Source of the DNA: REDI01 sp964586865
GTDB lineage: Bacteria > Myxococcota_A > UBA796 > GCA-2862545
Length of the DNA: 16,915 nucleotides
Reading direction: 5' to 3'
Assembly (NCBI GenBank): GCA_964586865.1
Contig: CAZPJM010000086.1
Coordinates: 1 to 16,915 of the forward strand
Shown here: one piece after another, positions 7,524 to 15,408 of the stretch
Position numbering within the stretch: position 1 is the first letter of the stretch
Layout of the letters: each line of letters begins with the position of its first letter
Notes under the pieces: generated by a model
What the model was told of the DNA's origin: nothing
Seen by the model: the letters and a program-made list of their open reading frames with translations, nothing else
The model's database searches: none
Translations under genes and position numbers: made by a program

Positions 7524-7980
7524 AGGGGTCGTCGCAGCGGGGCGGGTCGGGCAGGTCCCGCCAGGCGGTGCCGGGCCCGAGCCATGCGCAGTCGGTCACC
7601 ACCCCGTCCAGATCGGCGATGGTGAGCACCCCATCGGGGGGGGCGGTGCACAGGAAGGCGGTGCGGCTGCCCGGGCTGGCCAGGCGCCAGTCGGCCGCCA
7701 CGTCCAGGTCGACGCGCAGCGTGTCCTCCGAGCCGTCCGGGTCCACCGCGATGGAGCGGACCGGGTGGACCTCGGCGTGGTCACCATCACGGGTGAGGGT
7801 CAGGGTGGCCGCGCCGGTCCACGAGGTCGCCACCGCCTCGAGCCGCCAGGTCTCCCGGTCCTCCAGGCAGCCCCACGAGACCTGGGCCAGCCGCGGCGGC
7901 GTGAGGGTGGGGCTCGGATCGGGCACCGTGGCCGGAGGGACCCGGCACGCCAGGATCAGCAGAGGCAGCAGCAGGCGCAT
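7513..7980 (-). CDS. Small cysteine-containing lipoprotein, family not recognised
   Basis: A 155-residue predicted lipoprotein. The signal (MRLLLPLLILAC) ends in a good lipobox with C12. A Pro/Thr-rich spacer follows (VPPATVPDPSPTLTPP), then a globular part with alternating hydrophobic strands, for example WRLEAVATSWTGAATLTLTRDG (about 46-67) and DTLRVDLDVAADWRL (86-100). This looks like a small beta-sandwich. Cys residues at 38, 111, 131 and 149 could make two disulfides in the periplasm. I do not recognise a domain. The start is ATG 7980, with no clear ribosome site upstream. The gene converges on pdxA and overlaps its last 11 bases. It lies downstream of another lipoprotein gene on the same strand, separated by 86 bases that include a hairpin. 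Confidence 0.72.
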   Translation of the reverse strand: MRLLLPLLILACRVPPATVPDPSPTLTPPRLAQVSWGCLEDRETWRLEAVATSWTGAATLTLTRDGDHAEVHPVRSIAVDPDGSEDTLRVDLDVAADWRLASPGSRTAFLCTAPPDGVLTIADLDGVVTDCAWLGPGTAWRDLPDPPRCDDPFRP

Positions 7981-8011
7981 GAGGGATGGATAACGGGCCC
8001 CGGACGCACGA

Positions 8012-8043
8012 CCGCCCGCCCGGGCCGAGACCCGAGCGGGCGG
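8012..8043 (-). terminator. Possible hairpin terminator after the 8067-8747 lipoprotein gene
   Basis: CCGCCCGC (8012-8019) pairs perfectly with GCGGGCGG (8036-8043). After one mismatch, an inner CGGG (8021-8024) pairs with CCCG (8031-8034) around a CCGAGA loop. It lies 23 bases past the minus-strand TAG at 8067. No T-run follows on the minus strand, so it is terminator-like in position and stem strength only. It may instead stabilise the mRNA end. Confidence 0.45.
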
Positions 8044-8066
8044 AGAGAGCAGGGGCCACGGCGGGG

Positions 8067-8747
8067 CTAGTCCTGCCAGCGGACCTCGTCGCAGCCGGCG
8101 AGGGTGCCGAAGTCCAGGTCATTGCTCTGGAACGACGTCATGTCGCTGATCCAGGCATCCGTGGTGGTGCTGGGCGAGATGATCAGGCAGTCCACGACCT
8201 GATCGGGGTTGTTCACGTCGAAGGCGGTGACGCCCCACAGCAGGGTCTGGTCGTCGTTCTTGTCGCACACCAGGATGGAGTTGGTGCTGGCGTTGAACTG
8301 GTTGAACGGCACGACCGGCAGGTCGAGGCTGAAGGCGTCGTACCACTGCTCGGGCTGCGACTCGCCTTCGGTCATGTTGTGCAGCTCGCCCCAGTCGTCG
8401 GAGGCGTCGGGGCCGCCGCGGTCGAAGATGTAGAGCTGCAGGCCGGCGGACCAGCCGCGGGTCTCGATGTCGTAGGACCACTCGCTGGACGCACAGATGG
8501 GTGCGGGGCGGTACGAGATGACGGTGGGACCCTCGTAGGTCTCGCAGCCGGTGTAGTCACCGCCCGAGAGGGGCCCGTTGTCGGGGTAGATGTCGGGCAG
8601 ACCGTCGCCGTCCTCGTCGGCGTTGCAGTCGGCCACGACGTCGGTGTCGTCGGTGTCTGACGGGTCGGTTTCGCTGATGCCCCCATCGGGGCAGGCGGTG
8701 AGGCCGAGGGTGGCCACACCGAAAACGAGCGGGAACAGCTTGTTCAT
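8067..8747 (-). CDS. Secreted lipoprotein with Asp-rich calcium-type motif, family unknown
   Basis: A 226-residue predicted lipoprotein. The signal MNKLFPLVFGVATLGLTAC has a textbook lipobox (LTAC, C19). A Thr/Asp-rich linker (residues 25-40) leads to DCNADEDGDGLPD (40-52), which resembles thrombospondin type 3 or EF-like calcium loops. The rest (about 70-226) is a globular domain rich in Asn, Asp, Ser and Trp with beta-type stretches (GLQLYIFDRGG, LLWGVTAFDV). Six further Cys (41, 68, 85, 161, 187, 219) could give three disulfides. I do not recognise the fold. The start is secure: ATG 8747 has an AAGGAGA at 8755-8761, the strongest ribosome site in the window. Its codon use is visibly less GC-extreme than that of its neighbours (several Asn, Lys and Ile codons). 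It has its own leader of about 160 bases and appears to be a single-gene unit, possibly well expressed. Confidence 0.82.
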   Translation of the reverse strand: MNKLFPLVFGVATLGLTACPDGGISETDPSDTDDTDVVADCNADEDGDGLPDIYPDNGPLSGGDYTGCETYEGPTVISYRPAPICASSEWSYDIETRGWSAGLQLYIFDRGGPDASDDWGELHNMTEGESQPEQWYDAFSLDLPVVPFNQFNASTNSILVCDKNDDQTLLWGVTAFDVNNPDQVVDCLIISPSTTTDAWISDMTSFQSNDLDFGTLAGCDEVRWQD

Positions 8748-8760
8748 GGATGCGTCTCCT

Positions 8761-8795
8761 TGTCCGGGATGTCCGGGACCCGGCCTGTGGCCGGG
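8761..8795 (-). repeat. Tandem 9-base repeat and hairpin in lipoprotein gene leader
   Basis: TGTCCGGGA occurs twice in direct tandem (8761-8769 and 8770-8778). Directly next to it CCCGGCC (8779-8785), loop TGT, GGCCGGG (8789-8795) form a perfect 7-base stem. On the minus strand both lie in the presumed untranslated leader just upstream of the AAGGAGA ribosome site, so they may affect mRNA stability or translation of the 8067-8747 gene. The function is inferred. Confidence 0.5.
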
Positions 8796-8801
8796 ATCAC
8801 A

Positions 8802-8849
8802 GCATTACCGCGGGTGTTCCGTGCCCGCAAGCCGTAAGAAGCCCGCAAG
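8802..8849 (-). promoter_or_regulatory. Putative housekeeping-type promoter with overlapping direct repeat
   Basis: On the minus strand TTGCGG (8830-8825) and TAATGC (8807-8802) are spaced by exactly 17 bases, a reasonable sigma-70-like -35/-10 pair about 55-80 bases upstream of the ATG at 8747. GCCCGCAAG (plus-strand sense) occurs at 8823-8831 and again at 8841-8849. One copy covers the -35 and the other lies just upstream, as an operator might. The region is AT-richer than its surroundings. No experimental support; the assignment rests on spacing and position. Confidence 0.35.
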
Positions 8850-8907
8850 GAACGCGTCAGTGACGGGATGGAAGGCCGATCTCCGCCCAGGTGTCCACGG
8901 GATTCCC

Positions 8908-10584
<1,677 letters not shown>

Positions 10585-10591
10585 AGGGGCT

Positions 10592-10596
10592 CTCCT
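10592..10596 (-). promoter_or_regulatory. Shine-Dalgarno site deciding the CTG start of hflX
   Basis: The minus strand reads AGGAG at 10596-10592, then seven bases, then CTG (10584-10582), then GAC ACC GTC CAC GGC. The spacing is ideal. In-frame Val codons nearby are GTC, not GTG, and no ATG lies between the endonuclease stop and the conserved N-terminus. Confidence 0.6.
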
Positions 10597-10645
10597 GGGC
10601 GGGTCCGGGTGGCTTAACCCGAGCCGTGCCTCGGGCCCGGCGCGG

Positions 10646-11533
10646 TCAGGGACGCAGGATCTCGTCGGCGAAGGGGCAGACCACGAAGGGGTTGGTGGCG
10701 CCCTGCCAGGAGGCGATCCGGCGGGAGCGGAGGACCTCCCGGTCGGTGGGGGCGTCGTCCCGGTGCCAGTCGAGGAGGGTCCGGCGCTGCTCGTCGGGCA
10801 GGGCGAGCCCGTCGTAGGCGAGCTCCATGTAGAGGAGCGCCCGGGCGGCGTCGCCCTTGTGGACATCCCGAGGCTCGAACACCACCCCATCGCTGCGGGA
10901 GCCTCCCTCGCTCCAGGTGGGGCTGCCGGCCACCCGACCCAGGGGCAGGTTGCCCCGCGCGGTGTTGGCATCGCTGTCGGTGGGGAAGAGGTGGTGGAGG
11001 TCGCACCGCTCGGGGTCCCGGTCGGTGCCGAGGCTCCGGGGCCAGGTGTGCTCCACGTTCATGATGGTCGGGTCCGGCTTGTCGCCGTCGAGGGTCACGC
11101 GGCGGCCCGTGTAGACGCCCTCGACCTCTCCGTCCTCCTCGTCGAGGACCAGGAAGAGGCGGCGGCTGGCCTCGGCGTAGCGGCAGCGCACCCCGGAGAG
11201 GTCACCCCGGATCCGGTCCCGGACGCCCACGTCCTCCCGGGCCAGGGGGCCCAGCCAGCCCATGTCGGCGCAGGCCTGGCAGGTCGGCGCGTCCTCCCAG
11301 CGGGCCTGGCCATCGCAGTCGTCATCGACGCCGTTGCACCGCTCCGGGGCTCCCGGGAAGCGCTCCGGATCCGCGTCGTCGCAGTCGTCCCCGCCGCAGT
11401 CCCCGCCGTCGTGGCCGTCGCCGTCGAGGTCGCAGGCGGGGCCGGTGTCGGTGTCGACGACCCCGTCGGTGTCGGTGTCGGGCGCCTCGGGGGCGGGGCA
11501 GCCGACCAGGAACAGCAGGGGCCAGGGTCGCAC
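10646..11533 (-). CDS. Endonuclease I family nuclease lipoprotein with MopE-like metal-binding module
   Basis: A 295-residue predicted surface or periplasmic nuclease. The signal MRPWPLLFLVGC gives a lipobox with C12. A Thr/Asp linker is followed by a module at about 34-75: CDLDGDGHDGGDC, DCDDADPERFPGAPERCNG, VDDDCDG. This matches the Cys/Asp pattern of MopE-type putative metal-binding repeats common in Myxococcota. The rest is an endonuclease I (EndA/Vvn/NucM) domain: NVEHTWPRSLG with E161-H162 as the metal/base pair, CDLHHLFPTDSDANTARGNLPLG (177-199) with the conserved Asn, and FEPRDVHKGDAARALLYM (219-236). The family cuts DNA or RNA non-specifically using Mg or Ca and is usually secreted. 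Start GTG 11533 has GGAGG at 11538-11542. The gene follows the flotillin pair by 75 bases on the same strand. Lipidation would tether it to the envelope, fitting nutrient scavenging or biofilm-DNA processing. Confidence 0.9.
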   Translation of the reverse strand: MRPWPLLFLVGCPAPEAPDTDTDGVVDTDTGPACDLDGDGHDGGDCGGDDCDDADPERFPGAPERCNGVDDDCDGQARWEDAPTCQACADMGWLGPLAREDVGVRDRIRGDLSGVRCRYAEASRRLFLVLDEEDGEVEGVYTGRRVTLDGDKPDPTIMNVEHTWPRSLGTDRDPERCDLHHLFPTDSDANTARGNLPLGRVAGSPTWSEGGSRSDGVVFEPRDVHKGDAARALLYMELAYDGLALPDEQRRTLLDWHRDDAPTDREVLRSRRIASWQGATNPFVVCPFADEILRP

Positions 11534-11545
11534 GGGACCTCCGAG

Positions 11546-11563
11546 CGGGCCCTATCCGGCCCG
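11546..11563 (-). other. Hairpin between flotillin B gene and endonuclease gene
   Basis: CGGGCC (11546-11551), loop CTATCC, GGCCCG (11558-11563). It lies in the 75-base gap just upstream of the GTG-start nuclease gene. It may reduce read-through from the flotillin operon or be chance in GC-rich DNA. No T-run follows. Confidence 0.3.
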
Positions 11564-11608
11564 GCCCGGGGCGTCGCGGGGCCCGTCGCCGTGTCACCGG
11601 CGCCCGGA

Positions 11609-12853
11609 TCAGCCCCCGTTCGCCGGGGCGCGGCCGTCGGCGAAGCGCTCCACGAGCTGCGGCAGATCCACGCCGAGCGCGCCCTTGAGCTCCTCCACCA
11701 GCCGGGTGGCCTGGCGGGCGGTGGAGTCCTCGGCCTGGGGCAGCATCGTCACCCGGTCGACCCGGATCTCGCCGATGGTGTCGGCCATCGCGGAGACGAT
11801 GGGCTGCAGCTTCTGCATGAGGAAGATGTCCCGGGCGTCGGGGCCAGCGGCCCGCCACACGGCGATCATCTCGTGCAGGACCTCCACCGTGGCGCGGCCG
11901 TCCTCCAGGATCCGGGCGGAGCGACCCCGGGCCTCGGCGATGCGGGCCTCCATGTCGGCGCGCGCCGGCTCGATGACGTCGGCCTCGAGGCGGCGGCGGG
12001 TCTGCTCCACCTTGGCCTGGGCGGCCTCGATGGCGGCCTCGACGCGCTGGACCTCGGTCTCGACCCGCCCGATCTCCTGGGCCACCCGTGCCTCGCCCTT
12101 GGTCCGGGCGTTGACGTAGCGGCGCTCGGACTCGGCCTCGACCACCGCCATCCGCGACTCCACCTCCTTGAGGCGGGCGCGGCGACGGTTCTCGGCGTCC
12201 TGGATGGCGGCCTCGGCCTTGGCGTTGGCCTCGGCGATGCGGGCGCGCTTCACGAGATCGGCGGACTTGCGACGGCCGATGCTGTCCAGGTAGCCGCGAT
12301 CGTCGCTCACGTTCTGGATCTTCATGGTGTCGAGCACCAGCCCGAGCTGGGCCAGATCCTCCTCGGCCTCGTCCAGGAGCTTCTCGGCGAAGGCCAGCTT
12401 GTCGTCGTTGACCTGCTCGGGGGTGAGCTTGGCCAGGACGCCGCGCAGGTTGCCCTCGAGGACCTCCTTGGCGATCCGCATGATCTCCTCGCGGCGCTTG
12501 TTGAGGAGGCGCTCCACCGCGTTCTGGAGGAGCGGGTCGTGGCCGGCCACCTTCAGGTTGGCGACCCCCTGCACCGTGAGCGGGATGCCGCCCGAGCTGT
12601 AGGCGTTGCTCACGCTCACGTCGATGATCATGTTGGTGAGGTCGATCCGGTCGACCCGCTCGATGAGGGGGATCCGCCAGGCCCGGCCACCCTTGATGGT
12701 GCGGTAGCCGCGCTTGCCCGTGCCCGAGAGGACCAGGACCTCGTTGGGCTCGCAGATGTAGAGGATGTTGGTGGCCAGGCCGACCACGGCCAGGGCGGCG
12801 GCCACGCCGACGACGCCCACGACGCCGACGACCATCATGATGAGGGGGATCAT
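11609..12853 (-). CDS. Flotillin-like SPFH protein B
   Basis: A 414-residue membrane-anchored scaffold protein. An N-terminal hydrophobic stretch (about 4-28) precedes the SPFH domain (about 31-205: EPNEVLVLSGTGKRGYRTIKGG, IPLTVQGVANLKV, LEGNLRGVLAKLTPEQVNDD, LGLVLDTMKIQNVSD). A long Ala/Glu/Arg coiled coil follows (about 205-330). The C-terminal part has AGPDARDIFLMQKLQPIV (336-353). Bacterial flotillins oligomerise at the membrane and organise lipid or protein microdomains. ATG 12853 overlaps the stop of the preceding flotillin gene as ATGA. The same frame is open far upstream, but that part only mirrors the neighbour gene. It is a paralogue of flotillin A: they share the SPFH core and the AGPDARDIFL motif. 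The pair likely forms a hetero-oligomer, as eukaryotic flotillin-1 and -2 do (inference). Confidence 0.93.
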   Translation of the reverse strand: MIPLIMMVVGVVGVVGVAAALAVVGLATNILYICEPNEVLVLSGTGKRGYRTIKGGRAWRIPLIERVDRIDLTNMIIDVSVSNAYSSGGIPLTVQGVANLKVAGHDPLLQNAVERLLNKRREEIMRIAKEVLEGNLRGVLAKLTPEQVNDDKLAFAEKLLDEAEEDLAQLGLVLDTMKIQNVSDDRGYLDSIGRRKSADLVKRARIAEANAKAEAAIQDAENRRRARLKEVESRMAVVEAESERRYVNARTKGEARVAQEIGRVETEVQRVEAAIEAAQAKVEQTRRRLEADVIEPARADMEARIAEARGRSARILEDGRATVEVLHEMIAVWRAAGPDARDIFLMQKLQPIVSAMADTIGEIRVDRVTMLPQAEDSTARQATRLVEELKGALGVDLPQLVERFADGRAPANGG

Positions 12854-14136
12854 TCGGCCTCCACGGTGGCGGGGATCCGCTCGCGCTCTCGAGGGTTGAG
12901 GATCTCGGGGACGTCGATTCCGGTGGTGGTGCCCAGCTCCCGGAGCACCGCGCCCACCGTGGCCGGCAGGGCGGCCACGTGGCTCGGCAGGGCCTGGCCG
13001 TCGCCGCTGTCGAGCAGCACGACCTCGCCGATGTCCAGATCCTTCACCCGGGCCACGACCGTCTCGAGGATCTGCTCGAGCTGCTGGATGAGGAAGATGT
13101 CGCGGGCGTCGGGGCCGGCCTCGATCCAGGTGTCGGAGAGCATCTTGAGGACCTGGGCCATGGCCTCGCCGTCGGCGGCGATGTGCGCGGCGTCGGCGCG
13201 GGCGCGCATCTCGGAGGACTTCCGCTCGGCCTCGGCCGGCAGGACCCGGTCGGACTGGAGCCGCAGATTCTCGAGGCGGGCGCGGAGCTCCTGCAGCCGC
13301 TGCTCGGCGCGGGCCCGGGCCGCGATGGCGTTCTGCTCGGCCCGCTCCTCGGCGCCCTTGGCGCGGGCCTCCCACTCGGCGGTGGCCTTGTCGAGCTGGT
13401 TGCGCGCCTCGGTGATGGCCGTGTGGGCGAGCTCCTTGGCCACCTGGGCCCGCCGTGCGGCCTCGGCCTCGACCGACTCGGCGTCGGCCTTGGCCACCGA
13501 CTCGGCGATCTCGGCGGTGCTGATCACCTCGGCGAGGCGCTCGCGGCCGATGCTGTCCAGGTACTCGACCGGGTCGCTCACGCTCTGGACCTTGAGGGTG
13601 TCCAGCTCGATGCCGAGCCGCTCGAAGTCCTCGTCGGTCTCCTCGATCATCTCGCGGGCGAACTTCAGGCGGTCCTCGTTGACCTCCTCCGGGGTGAGCC
13701 GGGCGACGACGCCGCGGATGTGGCCCTCGAGGGACTCCTTGGCCACCCGCCGGATCTCCTCGATGTTCTGGCCCTGGAAGCGCTCCACCGCGTTGGGGAG
13801 CTTGTTCTCGTCGCTCGAGACCTTGACGTTGGCGATGGCGTGGACCTCGAGGGGGATGCCGCCCTTCGAGTAGGCGTTGGCCACGTGGACCTCGATGGGG
13901 ATGGTGGCGAGGGACATCCGGTCCACCTTCTCGAGGAAGGGGATCTGGAAGGCCCAGCCGCCGTGGACCACCCGGTAGCCGACGGTCTGGCCGTCGCTGA
14001 GCTTCCGGCTCTTGCCGCTGAAGATGAGCACCTCGTTGGGGCGGGACACCCACAGGAAGCGCTGGAGGACGAGCACGGCGGCCACGACCAGGAAGCCGAT
14101 GAAGCCGCCGAAGACCAGCGCGATCAACTCGAGCAT
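12850..14136 (-). CDS. Flotillin-like SPFH protein A
   Basis: A 428-residue flotillin. An N-terminal membrane segment (about 4-28) leads to SRPNEVLIFSGKSRKLSDGQ and YRVVHGGWAFQIPFLEKVD, the classic flotillin opening. The SPFH core runs to about 200 (IPIEVHVANAYSKGGIPLEV, LEGHIRGVVARLTPEEVNED, LGIELDTLKVQSVSDPVEYL). An Ala/Glu/Arg coiled coil follows (about 200-325), then IEAGPDARDIFLIQQLEQIL (338-357) and a Pro-rich tail. ATG 14136 has GGAG 5 bases upstream (14142-14145). The NfeD-like gene ends 34 bases upstream and flotillin B overlaps the 3' end by 4 bases, so all three are one operon. NfeD/flotillin gene pairs are established (YuaF-FloT in Bacillus, YqiJ-YqiK in E. coli). Two flotillins behind one NfeD is less common. 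The cytoplasmic coiled coil is predicted to drive assembly. Confidence 0.95.
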   Translation of the reverse strand: MLELIALVFGGFIGFLVVAAVLVLQRFLWVSRPNEVLIFSGKSRKLSDGQTVGYRVVHGGWAFQIPFLEKVDRMSLATIPIEVHVANAYSKGGIPLEVHAIANVKVSSDENKLPNAVERFQGQNIEEIRRVAKESLEGHIRGVVARLTPEEVNEDRLKFAREMIEETDEDFERLGIELDTLKVQSVSDPVEYLDSIGRERLAEVISTAEIAESVAKADAESVEAEAARRAQVAKELAHTAITEARNQLDKATAEWEARAKGAEERAEQNAIAARARAEQRLQELRARLENLRLQSDRVLPAEAERKSSEMRARADAAHIAADGEAMAQVLKMLSDTWIEAGPDARDIFLIQQLEQILETVVARVKDLDIGEVVLLDSGDGQALPSHVAALPATVGAVLRELGTTTGIDVPEILNPRERERIPATVEAE

Positions 14137-14170
14137 GGGGACTCCGGGGTTGGGACGTCAGACGGCGCCA

Positions 14171-14890
14171 TCATGGCTGACGCTCGACCTCGGGGCGAGG
14201 GGGTCGGGTGGCACGGGTGGTCTCGGCCCGGGGGGGGCCCTCGAGGCTGGTCACGTCTGCGACGCCATCCTCGACGTGGGCGATCAGCACCCGCTCCCCC
14301 CGCATCAGGTCCCGACCATCCCCGGACGTGGCCAGCAGTTCGATGCGCCCCGCGGGGCCTTGGACGGCGATCTTGCCGCGCCGCCCCTCGCGCACCGGGA
14401 TGACGACCCGGCCCTCCCGCCCGGCGAGGCTGTCGAGGGTGGTGGCGCCGCTGACCCGCTCGCGGAGGAGGTAGCGGAAGATCTGCGCCGCCGCCCAGCC
14501 GATCCCCACCCCGACCAGCACGGCCACCACGGCCGAGAGGATGGCGCCCGCCCCGAGCAGCGAGAGGAGGCTCCCGGTCAGCCCGAAGGCGAACAGGGCG
14601 AAGGTCCAGAAGCGCAGGGAGGTGATGGGGAGCCACTGACCGATGCCGCCGCCGTCCCCGCCGCCATCGGCGTCCCCGTCGGCGTCGAGGTCGACGTCGG
14701 CGTCGAAGGACGACCCGCCCGCCCCGGCGTCCAGGTCGGCGTCGGCGTCCAGGTCGACGTCGGCGTCCACGTCCAGGTCGACGTCGGCGTCCACGTCGAG
14801 ATCGGCATCCGTATCCCCTCCCCCGAGCAGGAAGGAGACGACGATGAGGGCCGTACCGAAGCCGGCCGCGGCCAGGAAGAGTGCGAGCAC
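14171..14890 (-). CDS. NfeD/YqiJ-like membrane protein with long alternating-Asp tract
   Basis: A 239-residue membrane protein. TM1 (about 3-22) is followed by an extreme low-complexity segment: Asp at every second residue from 26 to 54 (15 Asp alternating with Thr, Ala, Leu or Val) and again from 63 to 75 (7 Asp), then a Gly/Asp run to 83. Two closely spaced TM helices follow (about 93-112 and 117-140), then the basic RYLLRERVSG and an NfeD-type OB-fold domain (about 152-216: LAGREGRVVIPVREGRRGKIAVQG, LMRGERVLIAHVEDGVADVTSL). NfeD proteins partner flotillins in membrane microdomains. By the positive-inside rule the OB domain and the acidic loop would both be cytoplasmic. Start GTG 14890 has GGAG at 14898-14901, 7 bases upstream. 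The DUF423 gene ends 21 bases before it. The acidic tract may bind cations or the basic faces of partners (inference). Confidence 0.88.
   Translation of the reverse strand: MLALFLAAAGFGTALIVVSFLLGGGDTDADLDVDADVDLDVDADVDLDADADLDAGAGGSSFDADVDLDADGDADGGGDGGGIGQWLPITSLRFWTFALFAFGLTGSLLSLLGAGAILSAVVAVLVGVGIGWAAAQIFRYLLRERVSGATTLDSLAGREGRVVIPVREGRRGKIAVQGPAGRIELLATSGDGRDLMRGERVLIAHVEDGVADVTSLEGPPRAETTRATRPPRPEVERQP
14747..14794 (-). repeat. Perfect 24-base tandem repeat coding the Val-Asp-Ala-Asp-Val-Asp-Leu-Asp unit
   Basis: Positions 14747-14770 and 14771-14794 are identical 24-base units. A further partial copy with one mismatch lies at 14729-14746, and a diverged array of the same six-base GTCGAC/GTCGGC words lies around 14670-14708. 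The repeat length is a multiple of three, so slippage would change the Asp tract of the NfeD-like protein by 8 residues without frameshift. Confidence 0.9.
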
Positions 14891-14911
14891 CGGGTCACTC
14901 CAGCCTGGAGA

Positions 14912-15337
14912 CTACCCGTTGTCGCCGGGGGCACAAGGGGCGTCTTCCCGCGGCGCGCGGCGCGGCCAGGCGGCGAGGGCCAGCCAGCCGGCGATGAAGC
15001 AGACCCCGCCCAGGGGCGTGATGGCCCCGAGCCACCGCCAGGAGCCGCCCACCGCCAAGGTCAGGACGGGCATGAGGTAGAGGCTGCCCGCGAAGAGCGC
15101 GATGCCGCCGAGGAAGAGCCCGCCCACGACGGCGGGGCGTCTCGGGTGGGCGGCCACGCCGAGCAGGGCGAGTGCGTGGACCAGGTGGTAGCGCCCGGCG
15201 GTCCCCCACACCTCGAGGAGGCGCGGGCCTTCCGGATGCTCCGCCAGGGCCGTCTCGAGGCCGTGGGCCCCGAAGGCGCCCAGGCCCACGCCCAGAGCGC
15301 CCACCACGCCGGCCACGGTCCACCACGGGTTCGCCAT
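14912..15337 (-). CDS. DUF423 (YgdD-like) small membrane protein
   Basis: A 141-residue integral membrane protein with about four hydrophobic helices. The N-terminal WWTVAGVVGALGVGLGAFGAHGLE and RYHLVHALALLGVAAH are the family's signature segments. GGLFLGGIALFAGSLYLM and LGAITPLGGVCFIAGWLALA follow. DUF423 proteins are widespread and their function is unknown. I chose ATG 15337 (MANPWW) with GGAGG at 15342-15346. A GTG directly before it is possible. The longer open frame upstream is unlikely because it would add a non-conserved arm across the divergent promoter region. The C-terminal tail is charged. It is the first gene of the minus-strand run and ends 21 bases before the NfeD-like gene, so it may be co-expressed with the flotillin operon. 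Confidence 0.9.
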   Translation of the reverse strand: MANPWWTVAGVVGALGVGLGAFGAHGLETALAEHPEGPRLLEVWGTAGRYHLVHALALLGVAAHPRRPAVVGGLFLGGIALFAGSLYLMPVLTLAVGGSWRWLGAITPLGGVCFIAGWLALAAWPRRAPREDAPCAPGDNG

Positions 15338-15357
15338 CACGCCTCCAGGGCGGGGCG

Positions 15358-15384
15358 TTAACCCCGCGAGCTGCGTGCTACCTT
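15358..15384 (+). promoter_or_regulatory. Possible promoter for the metalloprotease-galU operon
   Basis: The 71-base gap between divergent genes holds TTAACC (15358-15363) and an extended -10-like TGCTACCTT (15376-15384, hexamer TACCTT) spaced by 15 bases, about 25 bases before the GTG at 15409. The match is weak and the spacing short. The strongest argument is that a promoter must lie in or near this gap. Confidence 0.25.
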
Positions 15385-15408
15385 CGTCCGGTCCCGCCCG
15401 GAGGCCCG

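Noticed and set aside
6518..7993. Plus-strand open frame of 491 codons over pdxA
   Set aside because: Out of frame with pdxA, which has all active-site motifs; Arg/Gly/Pro-rich.
10585..10971. N-terminal extension of hflX to an upstream ATG
   Set aside because: It would overlap the catalytic part of the endonuclease gene and encodes Pro/Ser/Thr-rich sequence unlike HflX.
12854..14053. Long upstream extension of flotillin B in the same frame
   Set aside because: It lies within flotillin A in another frame, is Arg/Gly/Pro-rich, and the true start at 12853 has the membrane segment and ATGA overlap.
14156..14182. CGTCAG/CTGACG inverted repeat spanning the NfeD stop codon
   Set aside because: Only a 6-base stem with a 15-base loop and no T-run. 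Not better than chance in this composition.
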